49,647 bases of DNA from Verrucomicrobiales bacterium (lineage in GTDB: Bacteria; Verrucomicrobiota; Verrucomicrobiia; Limisphaerales; F1-80-MAGS106). Under the pieces are notes generated by a model, which made no database searches, was not told where the DNA came from, and saw nothing but the letters and a program-made list of their open reading frames with translations. The stretch spans positions 1 to 49,647 of the forward strand of contig SYMW01000288.1 in the NCBI GenBank assembly GCA_005805305.1, written 5' to 3'. Made by a program: the position numbers and the translations under genes. This document shows, piece after piece, positions 23,395-30,690 of the stretch (the stretch's first letter is position 1; every line of letters starts with the position of its first letter).

Positions 23395-24156
23395 TCAAAC
23401 GCTCACAGAAGCACGGGCCTCAAGCGCGGGAAGCACGACTTCGCGGGCATACGCCACGTCATGCGGGAAATCAATCTCCGTCCAAGGCTGCCCGGTGATA
23501 TCCTCGATTCCGATGACACCTCCCTTCACCAACATGCGAAACACTTCATCCAATGAATCGCGGCGGCTCAAGCCCGAGGTTCGAGCCCGGCATTCCAACG
23601 CCAGCAACGGGATGTGCTCGGGGGCGATCTTGAAAAATCCGACCGATTCGCCGACGCGATCCGCAGTGCCCGACCACTTCTTCATGAATTCGATCGGGCG
23701 CCCCCCGGAAACGGGCACGAGCACGGGATCGTCATCCACCGCATTCACTCCGAAATCGACCAGCATCGCCGACGGATGGGGAGAAACGAGAAGCCGCCGC
23801 AGAAGTTCTGCGTCATAGAGCACATCTCCGTCCATCAGAAGCACGGGTTCGCGGGAAGGTTCCACGACGGCGAGGGAAACATTCATGCTGATGACACTGC
23901 CCTCGGTGTAGTCAGGATTGTGCATCTCATGGAGCCGGATGCCGTGGCGTGACGACAATTCCGGGAGCAGGGTGGTCACCTGGTCGCGGCAATGACCGGT
24001 GACGATGAAGAGATGCCGGACGCCAACACTGGCGAGGCGCTCGGCGTGCCAGTCGAGCAAGGATCTGCCGGCGATCGGAAGCAAGATTTTCGGGGAGTTG
24101 GCAAAGGCGGGGCCCAATCGCGTCGCCCGGCCAGCCGCATAGATGATAGCGTTCAC
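23395..24156 (-). CDS. Sugar/alcohol-phosphate nucleotidyltransferase (LicC/IPCT-like)
   Basis: A 253-residue cytosolic nucleotidyltransferase of the GT-A-like fold. The N-terminal signature AAGRATRLGPAFANSPKILL with LPIAGRSLLDW is the phosphate-binding loop, LLMDGDVLYD is the metal-binding aspartate motif, and the sequence resembles phosphocholine or inositol-phosphate cytidylyltransferases more than glucose-1-phosphate enzymes. It probably makes a CDP-activated alcohol phosphate. The CDP-alcohol phosphotransferase two genes upstream on the same strand would use that product. The exact alcohol (inositol, choline, ethanolamine or other) cannot be read from the sequence. Confidence 0.8.
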   Translation of the reverse strand: MNAIIYAAGRATRLGPAFANSPKILLPIAGRSLLDWHAERLASVGVRHLFIVTGHCRDQVTTLLPELSSRHGIRLHEMHNPDYTEGSVISMNVSLAVVEPSREPVLLMDGDVLYDAELLRRLLVSPHPSAMLVDFGVNAVDDDPVLVPVSGGRPIEFMKKWSGTADRVGESVGFFKIAPEHIPLLALECRARTSGLSRRDSLDEVFRMLVKGGVIGIEDITGQPWTEIDFPHDVAYAREVVLPALEARASVSV

Positions 24157-24189
24157 GACGATGAAGGTAGCGAACTCCCCGCGAATTGG

Positions 24190-25194
24190 CTACAGATCTG
24201 TGGAGCGCGACATGGACCGCAACCGCCCGAGGTTAATCCCCTCCCCGTATAACAGCATCAATCCAAACCCGATAAAGACCAGCTCACGAGCACGGCGCAG
24301 CACGGCGTAGGCCAGGCAAAATGGTTCCGGCAATCCCACCGCTCGTCCCACGAGAAGCACCCCCCCTTCCTGAACCCCCAATGATCCGGGAATGGCCATT
24401 CCCAAAACCTTCGCCACTCCCACGAAGGCCTCCACCACGAAAGCCTGCCGCCAGATCATTGGTTGACCCAGCAAATGAGCCACGAGGTAGATCTCGAGAG
24501 TGTCGAGAAACCAGCCGGCGAGATACGTGACGGTGCTCGCGAGGAATCGACGCCGATGCACCTGATAAAAGCTCGTGATCGCAGCGTCCAAACCTTCGAT
24601 TCGCTGGCGGGAGGCCTCTAACCATTGCGGACGCCATCGCCCCCAACTCATGACTTGCCGCAGCGTTGCGTACATTCCTCGACTTTGGATCCAGAACAGC
24701 GCGAACACCGAGGCCAGTCCGCCACCAAGCACAACGACAAGACCTGCCCGAAGTTCCGGTCGGTCTGGAGCCAACCTCAGAAAAGCCGTCGCGGCAGCGC
24801 ACAAGAACAGCAATTGCGCCAATGTTTGAGCGGATTTCGAGACCATCGCCGCCGCCGTGCCGCGAGCCGCGTCCACACCCCTCCTCTTGAGAAGCAACAC
24901 TTTGACCGCTTCCCCGCCCACATACGCCGACGGCACGAGTCCATTCACTGCTTCGCCGCACCAGCGAATGCCCCATAAGCTTGGAAAACCGACGGTTAGC
25001 GGGCCCGCAAACGTCCACCGCCAGGCTAGGGCATCGATCATGTAAACAACAAAGTATGGAGCCAGCACCAGCGGCGCGGCCCACCCGAGCGGCGCTAGAG
25101 CTGCGCCCAAGCCCTCCAATCCCACCCGGCCCACGAACCAGGCGAAGAGCGCCGCTCCGGCCGCGAGCAAGAGCCCTTTGATCACAACTTGCAT
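24190..25194 (-). CDS. Lysylphosphatidylglycerol-synthase-type membrane protein (YbhN/UPF0104)
   Basis: A 334-residue integral membrane protein with about eight hydrophobic segments of the flippase-like domain found in MprF and YbhN. NGLVPSAYVGGEAVKVLLLKRRGVDA in the middle and GMAIPGSLGVQEGG near the end are typical conserved loops. The predicted start (MQVVIKGLLLAAG) overlaps the end of the upstream CDP-alcohol phosphotransferase gene by 13 bp, so the two are translationally linked. It could move the lipid or polyprenyl product made by its neighbours across the membrane. The frame is open further upstream but lies inside the preceding gene. Confidence 0.8.
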   Translation of the reverse strand: MQVVIKGLLLAAGAALFAWFVGRVGLEGLGAALAPLGWAAPLVLAPYFVVYMIDALAWRWTFAGPLTVGFPSLWGIRWCGEAVNGLVPSAYVGGEAVKVLLLKRRGVDAARGTAAAMVSKSAQTLAQLLFLCAAATAFLRLAPDRPELRAGLVVVLGGGLASVFALFWIQSRGMYATLRQVMSWGRWRPQWLEASRQRIEGLDAAITSFYQVHRRRFLASTVTYLAGWFLDTLEIYLVAHLLGQPMIWRQAFVVEAFVGVAKVLGMAIPGSLGVQEGGVLLVGRAVGLPEPFCLAYAVLRRARELVFIGFGLMLLYGEGINLGRLRSMSRSTDL

Positions 25195-26369
25195 GAGGCG
25201 GAGGAGCGGTCGCGCTTGTCGGCGCCCTGCAGCCACAAAGCCGTCACCCAGAACGCGTGACTGCCTATCGCAGCCATCCACAGGAACCACTCGAGGCGCC
25301 CCACGCATTCAAGCGCGAGAACCAGCACCGAAAAGTCGCGATTAGTGGCCGCGTCAATGAGACGCTGGAGCCGGTGGTTGCCTGCCTTGTCTGATTTCAT
25401 TCCCCGCAGCACCACAGCGAAGGCGATGAGCCCCCCTAGAACGGCGCTCGCCCCCAGCCAAAGAAATGGCCCCGTGCCGATTCGGCTGAGACCCACGGCA
25501 ATACCGATAAAAACCGCCGCGTGAACCACCTGGTCGCCCGCCAAATCCAGCCATTTCCCGAGCGCCGACTCCTTAAACATCGACCGCGCGATGTCTCCAT
25601 CCACGCAATCCACGATGGCTGAAAACTGGAATAGAATCGCTCCCGCCAACCGGCGGGAAGAGCTTGCGGAGCTAAGGAGCGCTCCGGCACTCACTCCCAA
25701 CACCGTGGCGAATACTGAGATCTGATTGGGAGTGATAGGAGTGCGCGTGAGCCATCGAGACATCAACAACCGCCCCGCCGGCCGGTTGAACCAGCGGTCG
25801 ACAAGACCATCCGAAGCGCTCGACAGCGAACCCCACAGAGCAGCGGACGCGATCCGAGCAGACGCCCCGTCCGTGACAGGAACTGAGCCTCCAACCGAAG
25901 AAGTCCGCGGGAGGGAGGACAACAGATGTTCCAATTCAACCGATTCCGTCCCATCGACATCCCGGTTGAGTGGGCCACGAGCCGCCCCAGAGGGGGTGGG
26001 CGGCAGAAGTTCGCGGACGACGCCCGAGGGCAAGAGTGATCCGCCGGTCGAGATCAAGCGTCCGCCGAAACGCCTCAACTGAGCTAGATCGGCCGCCACC
26101 ACCCATTGCCGCGTGCTTGCCACCAACGCCGGCCCCGCGATTCGAGGCGCGAGCCGGGCATGTTCCACCGGGATTCCCAGTGCTTGCGAACGCCGGTGAT
26201 CAGGCAAATCGCCGGTGGAGACCACGATCAGCGGCGCGCAACCGGCGCGGTGGGCAGCGACGATCAACCGATCCAACAGCGTCAACGAAACCACGCGAAG
26301 GCCGGCGGTGCCTGAATCGCAAAATAAAACCGCGGGGAGCGGAAGCGAAGCTGATGCGGAATCCCTCAC
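25182..26369 (-). CDS. CDP-alcohol phosphotransferase with degenerate N-terminal nucleotidyltransferase-like domain
   Basis: A 395-residue membrane enzyme. The second half carries a perfect CDP-alcohol phosphotransferase motif: D254, D257-G258, A261-R262, G271, D275 and D279 (DCVDGDIARS...GKWLDLAGD), set among about six membrane helices, so it should transfer a phosphoalcohol from its CDP carrier to an acceptor alcohol. The first 130 residues look like a nucleotidyltransferase-type Rossmann half (AVLFCDSGTAGLRVVSLTLL, APLIVVSTGD) without the glycine-rich loop, as in fused archaeal inositol-phosphate cytidylyltransferase/di-myo-inositol-phosphate-phosphate synthases. The active nucleotidyltransferase is the separate gene at 23395. 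The start is GTG. Confidence 0.8.
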   Translation of the reverse strand: MRDSASASLPLPAVLFCDSGTAGLRVVSLTLLDRLIVAAHRAGCAPLIVVSTGDLPDHRRSQALGIPVEHARLAPRIAGPALVASTRQWVVAADLAQLRRFGGRLISTGGSLLPSGVVRELLPPTPSGAARGPLNRDVDGTESVELEHLLSSLPRTSSVGGSVPVTDGASARIASAALWGSLSSASDGLVDRWFNRPAGRLLMSRWLTRTPITPNQISVFATVLGVSAGALLSSASSSRRLAGAILFQFSAIVDCVDGDIARSMFKESALGKWLDLAGDQVVHAAVFIGIAVGLSRIGTGPFLWLGASAVLGGLIAFAVVLRGMKSDKAGNHRLQRLIDAATNRDFSVLVLALECVGRLEWFLWMAAIGSHAFWVTALWLQGADKRDRSSASCKL

Positions 26370-26651
26370 GCGGTTGAAGATGCTCGCCGAACGGGAGCCT
26401 CTCCCGGGAGGCTCGGCTCGCGTGTCAATCCTTCAGGCGCTTCGTTGATCAGGTATCGTGTTTGCCGTTCTCGGGCTCGCATCACCCAGGATTACAAACA
26501 TGGAATTTCTCCACTGTCACGGAAGGAATCATAGGTCTGCCTCTCAAGTCTTTTGAAAGAGGATTGAGCGTCCAGAAGAGCCACGAATAATTTTCAGGAT
26601 TAGTTTCCTGTTTTCCGGTGAGTGAATTCAACGTGGCTTCACAAGACCGGG
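26370..26651. other. Intergenic region upstream of the CDP-alcohol phosphotransferase
   Basis: About 280 bp without a convincing frame; the promoter of the minus-strand lipid-type cluster should lie here. The sequence around 26560-26620 is AT-rich compared with its surroundings, but I cannot assign a definite -35/-10 pair. Confidence 0.4.
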
Positions 26652-26704
26652 AGCCCCAAGGTTCGTTTCACCTCAGGAAAACCAATGAACCGTCCTTTGG
26701 GGCT
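26652..26704 (-). terminator. Long hairpin after the PEP-CTERM gene
   Basis: AGCCCCAAGGTTC (26652-26664) pairs with GAACC (26687-26691) and CCTTTGGGGCT (26694-26704), giving a bulged stem around a 22-base loop, just 9 bp past the stop of the minus-strand PEP-CTERM gene. There is no T-tract on the minus strand, so it is a stabilising hairpin or a weak terminator. Confidence 0.5.
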
Positions 26705-26712
26705 ATCGCCCG

Positions 26713-27312
26713 TTAAACTTGACGGCGGCGCAACAAATGGGACCCGGCCATCACCGCAAGGGATAGACCCGCAATCCAAGTGGACGGCTCTGGCACCACG
26801 GGCGTCGCGCGAACCTGCATGTCGAATGCCGTGGCGCCACCGTGATCTTCAAGCGCCACCGCCAACACGTTCAGCCCAGGCGTCAAAAATCCGCCAAATC
26901 CTCCGGTGTACTCCCATCGGTGCGTGCCGCCCTCGGCGTTCGCGGAGGCAATCAAAGCTCCGTTGATATAAAGCTTGAAACCGTTGTCCACGCCCAAGTC
27001 CCAGGCAGCCGTTGAAATATCGAATCCGGTCATATCGAGCGTGCGGCGAAGCCAACGGTCATCGCCATCGCTGCCATCGGCCGCCCAAAACGTGCCTGAG
27101 GGAGTGTAACTGAAGTCGCCCGATCCATGGTTACTGAACGGGGCGCTTCCTGACACCCAGATTCCGCCAACGCCCGTCGTGGTGTTCCAGGCCGAATCAC
27201 CTGTCGGGTTGGTGACTGTGTAGTTCCAAGTCGCGCCTGGAGGGAGAACGATCGCGGCACTGGCCGTGGCGCAGCCGACAAAAAGCCCTAAGATAATTGC
27301 TGTGGATTTCAT
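26713..27312 (-). CDS. PEP-CTERM sorting-domain exported protein
   Basis: A 199-residue exported protein. Residues 1-19 are a signal peptide (ending ATASAA). The body is a jelly-roll-like beta domain rich in Gly, Trp and Asp (YTPSGTFWAADGSDGDDRW; WDLGVDNGFKLYINGALIAS), similar to lectin-like or LamG-like folds. The C-terminus is a complete PEP-CTERM signal: VPEPSTW, a hydrophobic helix and the basic tail RRRQV. In this system a membrane exosortase recognises the tail and releases the protein to the surface or the extracellular matrix. No exosortase is in the window. It is divergent from the dehydrogenase fusion gene. Confidence 0.9.
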   Translation of the reverse strand: MKSTAIILGLFVGCATASAAIVLPPGATWNYTVTNPTGDSAWNTTTGVGGIWVSGSAPFSNHGSGDFSYTPSGTFWAADGSDGDDRWLRRTLDMTGFDISTAAWDLGVDNGFKLYINGALIASANAEGGTHRWEYTGGFGGFLTPGLNVLAVALEDHGGATAFDMQVRATPVVPEPSTWIAGLSLAVMAGSHLLRRRQV

Positions 27313-27686
27313 GGAAGTTGAGTTGTTGGGTTAATCCGCTGTCATCAGTTCCGATTGCATGTCGCCGCGACCGTCATGCCATCTCTCTCTGTGCGGGAAA
27401 CGATATACAAAACATTCACCAATTCCGCAATCCTCTTTTGGGACAACTTTATACACTTTCGAGACATTCACGAATAAAAGGGCGCCATGCCGGAAACAGG
27501 GAACGGCGTGGAATCAAGACCTGGCGCTCCCGCCCGGAAACAGGAGCTAATCATTGGTTTAATGGTCGGTTGTCGAACCCTAGTGTTGATCACCGACCAT
27601 GTGCGGTGGTCCTCATTGGCCACATTGGGTGGCATTTCGCTGCTTGACAGGCCATCCCCGTTCCCTGCGATCATGGGGCACACACC
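27313..27686. other. Divergent intergenic region, PEP-CTERM gene / dehydrogenase fusion gene
   Basis: About 370 bp with no credible gene. It must carry promoters in both directions. An AT-rich patch near 27455-27480 (TTTATACACTTTC) is the best candidate promoter zone. I see no operator-like palindrome. Confidence 0.4.
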
Positions 27687-30656
27687 ATGCACTCGCCCTT
27701 GAATCCGACTCCAATTCGGTGGGTCCCTCTCGCTCTCTTCAGCGTTCGAAATCCTTGGCTATGGATTCTTGCCACGGCCATCATGCTGGCTTTCTCCTTC
27801 GGTGGCTCGTCGAGAACCCTGGCGGCTCCAAACCGAGCGCCGTGGGTTTCGAACAAGGTCGTCGGCTCCCCCTACCCGCCCGTGCCTTACACTGTGGAAC
27901 GAATTTTTCCCAACGTTCAATTGGAGAACCCCCTCGATTTAGCCTTCGTGCCCGGCTCGAAACTCCTGGTGATAGCGACGCAAAATGGCCGCTTCTACAC
28001 TCTTGACTCCGCGAAAACCAACGCGGCTCCCGAATTGGGCTTCTGGTTGAAGGATTTCCGGCAGACCACCGACAGCGTGTTGGGCTTCACTTTCCACCCC
28101 GGATTCGCCACAAATCAGTTTATCTTCGTCAACTACAACGAGCCTGGAACCCGGGAGAACGGGGCCGTCGTTTCAAGGTTCAAGGTGACTTCCCTTTCGC
28201 CGCTGAAAATCGATCCTTCCAGCGAGAAAATCCTCATCCGCTGGCTCAGCGGCGGTCACAATGGATGCACCCTGGCGTTTGGGAACGATGGATTCCTCTA
28301 TATCTCCACGGGAGACGCGGCGAGTCCGGATCCGCCCGATGCTCCCTACAAGACCGGACAAGACATCAGCGATCTGTTATCCAGCATTCTGCGAATCGAT
28401 GTGGACCGCGAGCACGGAGCGATTCCTTATTCCATCCCTGTCGACAACCCCTTTGTGAATCACAAGAACGCTCGCCCGGAAGTCTGGGCGTTTGGTTTTC
28501 GAAATCCGTTTCGCATGAGTTTTGATCGCAAAACAGGCGATCTGTGGGCCGGCGACGTGGGATGGGAACAATGGGAGATGGTCTATCGGATCGAGCGCGG
28601 AGGAAACTACGGATGGGCCCTTACGGAAGGGCCCAATACAAGCGTGCGCCGCGACGTCGCTCAAGGCCCCGGGCCGATCCTGCCTCCCCTGGCAGCGATT
28701 TCCCACACGGATGGCGCCAGCGTCACGGGCGGAGTTGTCTACCACGGGACGCGGCTTCCGCGCCTCAGCGGCGCTTATATCTACGGCGATTGGGAGACGG
28801 GCCGGTTTTGGGCTCTTCGACATCGGAACGGCGTGTTGGTTTCCAACGACGAATTGTGCGACACAACCCTCAAGCCTTCGGCCTTCACCACAGACGGGGC
28901 AGATGAACTGTTGATCTTGGATTATGCCGGCGGCCTGTATCGTTTCGCGCCAAACGCCGGGGCGCGCGCCAATGCCACGTTTCCTCGAAAACTCAGCAGC
29001 ACGGGGCTTTTTTCTGCAATGAATCCTTTGACCCCCGCAGCCGGCACCATACCCTATCATCCCGCCGCTCCGATGTGGAACGATCACGCGGTCGCAGAAT
29101 GGCTGCTCGGACTGCCCGGCACCAACGTCATCGCCACAGCGGGAGGCGTCGGCAACATCGCGGGAGGCACCTGGCATTTTCCCGCCAACACGGTCCTCGC
29201 CCGCACCCTCAGCCTGGACATGGAAGCCGGCAAGCCGGCATCCCGGAGACGCGTTGAAACTCAGTTGCTGCACTGGGACGGCCAAGCATGGAACCCGCAC
29301 ACTTTCAAGTGGAATCGAGATCAAACCGACGCCGCATTGGTCGATCCCCAAGGCAGCTCCGAGGTGCTCATGGTGAAGGATCCAGCGGCGCCCGGAGGCG
29401 AGCGCCACACACCCTGGCGATTCATGAGCCGCTCGGAATGCTTGCGTTGCCATAACGCCTGGGCGGGGGACGCAATGACTCTCAGCTTCCTCCAGCTCGA
29501 CTCGACAGGGGAGCGGAAACGCCTGGTGGAACTCGGGGCGTTGTCCGTCCATAAGGAGCCTGGCGCCAACTCCGACTCACTCGTCCACCCCACCGATGCC
29601 TCCGCCCCAATCGATCGGCGAGCCCGATCCTGGCTTCACTCCAATTGCGCGGGATGTCATCGATTCGGAGGAGGCGGGATGGCGGCGCTCCATTTAAACT
29701 ACGACAAACCCTTGAAGGAACTGCGGACGGTCGATGAAAAACCGCTCCGAGGGGATTTCGGCATCGTCGATGCGAGGATTGTCGCGCCGGGGGACCCGTG
29801 GAGATCCACTCTTCTGTACCGCATCGCCACGGAAAGCTGGGGGCGCATGCCGCACATCGGATCGCGTCTCGTGGACGAGGCGGGAATGAAGTTGATCCGG
29901 GAGTGGATCGCATCACTGCCTCCCGCTACCATTTCCGCCAAAAAATCAGATTCAGAGGTGGCCCCGCTTCTTGCCCAGCTCGCAGGGCCGCAAAAAACCT
30001 CGAGCATCGCGAAGTTGCTGGCGTCCACGGAAGGAAGCCTGGCACTCGCCACAACCGTGGCCGATTCCGCGACACGCCTCGAGATGGCCAAAGCCGCGGC
30101 GACCTCGCCCAACAACATGGGGCGCGAGCTGTTTCAACGCTTCCTGCCCCCGGACCAGCGGCGGAAGACGCTCGGCAACGACGTGGATACGCGCCAGGTT
30201 CTCGCCTTGAAAGGAAACGCGGAGCGGGGCCGTGAACTATTTTCCGGCGGCGCACAATGCTTTCGCTGCCACGCTGAGCAGGCGCCACAAAAGGCATTCG
30301 GCCCTCCCATCCCGATGCTGGCCGTGAACTATGATCGCGGCCAACTACTCGAGCAAATCATCGCCCCCTCCAAAATCATCGCCCCGGAGTTTAGGACGAC
30401 CTACGTCACCTTGCGCGACGACACCGAACTGAGCGGCTTCATCGTGAGCCGCACGACGACGGAATTCGCCTTGCGGGATGAAACCCTGGCCGAAAAAGTC
30501 GTCAAGCTGGCTGAGGTAAAGGAATCCACCGCGTCCGCCCTGTCCGCCATGCCAGAAGGCTTGCTGGCGCCTCTCACGGCTCAGGAGGCGGCGGATCTGC
30601 TCGATTATCTTCTCAGCGTGGCCGTCAAACCGGGAACCCAGAGGAAGCCCAAATGA
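27687..30656 (+). CDS. Soluble-dehydrogenase beta-propeller fused to a tri-haem c-type region
   Basis: A 989-residue exported protein. A long N-terminal segment with a hydrophobic stretch (about 24-46) is followed by a PQQ-type glucose/sorbosone dehydrogenase propeller (LENPLDLAFVPGSK, LGFTFHPGF, GGHNGCTLAFGNDGFLYIST, RNPFRMSFDRKTGDLWAGDV, GGVVYHGTRLPRLSGAYIYG). Three CxxCH haem sites follow: CLRCH at 585-589, CAGCH at 654-658 and CFRCH at 858-862. The last lies in a Pirellula/Verrucomicrobium-type haem-binding domain (YDRGQLLEQIIAPSKIIAPE, then TLRDDTELSGFI). It would oxidise a sugar or alcohol outside the membrane and pass electrons through its own haems. Substrate and cofactor are inferred from family only. 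Confidence 0.85.
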   Translation: MHSPLNPTPIRWVPLALFSVRNPWLWILATAIMLAFSFGGSSRTLAAPNRAPWVSNKVVGSPYPPVPYTVERIFPNVQLENPLDLAFVPGSKLLVIATQNGRFYTLDSAKTNAAPELGFWLKDFRQTTDSVLGFTFHPGFATNQFIFVNYNEPGTRENGAVVSRFKVTSLSPLKIDPSSEKILIRWLSGGHNGCTLAFGNDGFLYISTGDAASPDPPDAPYKTGQDISDLLSSILRIDVDREHGAIPYSIPVDNPFVNHKNARPEVWAFGFRNPFRMSFDRKTGDLWAGDVGWEQWEMVYRIERGGNYGWALTEGPNTSVRRDVAQGPGPILPPLAAISHTDGASVTGGVVYHGTRLPRLSGAYIYGDWETGRFWALRHRNGVLVSNDELCDTTLKPSAFTTDGADELLILDYAGGLYRFAPNAGARANATFPRKLSSTGLFSAMNPLTPAAGTIPYHPAAPMWNDHAVAEWLLGLPGTNVIATAGGVGNIAGGTWHFPANTVLARTLSLDMEAGKPASRRRVETQLLHWDGQAWNPHTFKWNRDQTDAALVDPQGSSEVLMVKDPAAPGGERHTPWRFMSRSECLRCHNAWAGDAMTLSFLQLDSTGERKRLVELGALSVHKEPGANSDSLVHPTDASAPIDRRARSWLHSNCAGCHRFGGGGMAALHLNYDKPLKELRTVDEKPLRGDFGIVDARIVAPGDPWRSTLLYRIATESWGRMPHIGSRLVDEAGMKLIREWIASLPPATISAKKSDSEVAPLLAQLAGPQKTSSIAKLLASTEGSLALATTVADSATRLEMAKAAATSPNNMGRELFQRFLPPDQRRKTLGNDVDTRQVLALKGNAERGRELFSGGAQCFRCHAEQAPQKAFGPPIPMLAVNYDRGQLLEQIIAPSKIIAPEFRTTYVTLRDDTELSGFIVSRTTTEFALRDETLAEKVVKLAEVKESTASALSAMPEGLLAPLTAQEAADLLDYLLSVAVKPGTQRKPK

Positions 30657-30690
30657 GCGGAGACTAATCACGGGAGCAAACGAGCCCGGA

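Noticed and set aside
27339-27381. Possible second Pho box (CTGTCAT and CCGTCAT) before the dehydrogenase fusion
   Set aside because: The repeats are not in 11-bp register except for one weak pair, and neighbouring units do not match.
28377-29552. 391-codon minus-strand frame opposite the dehydrogenase fusion
   Set aside because: It is fully antisense to the propeller and haem region, which carry strong motifs; its composition is that of a GC-rich shadow frame.
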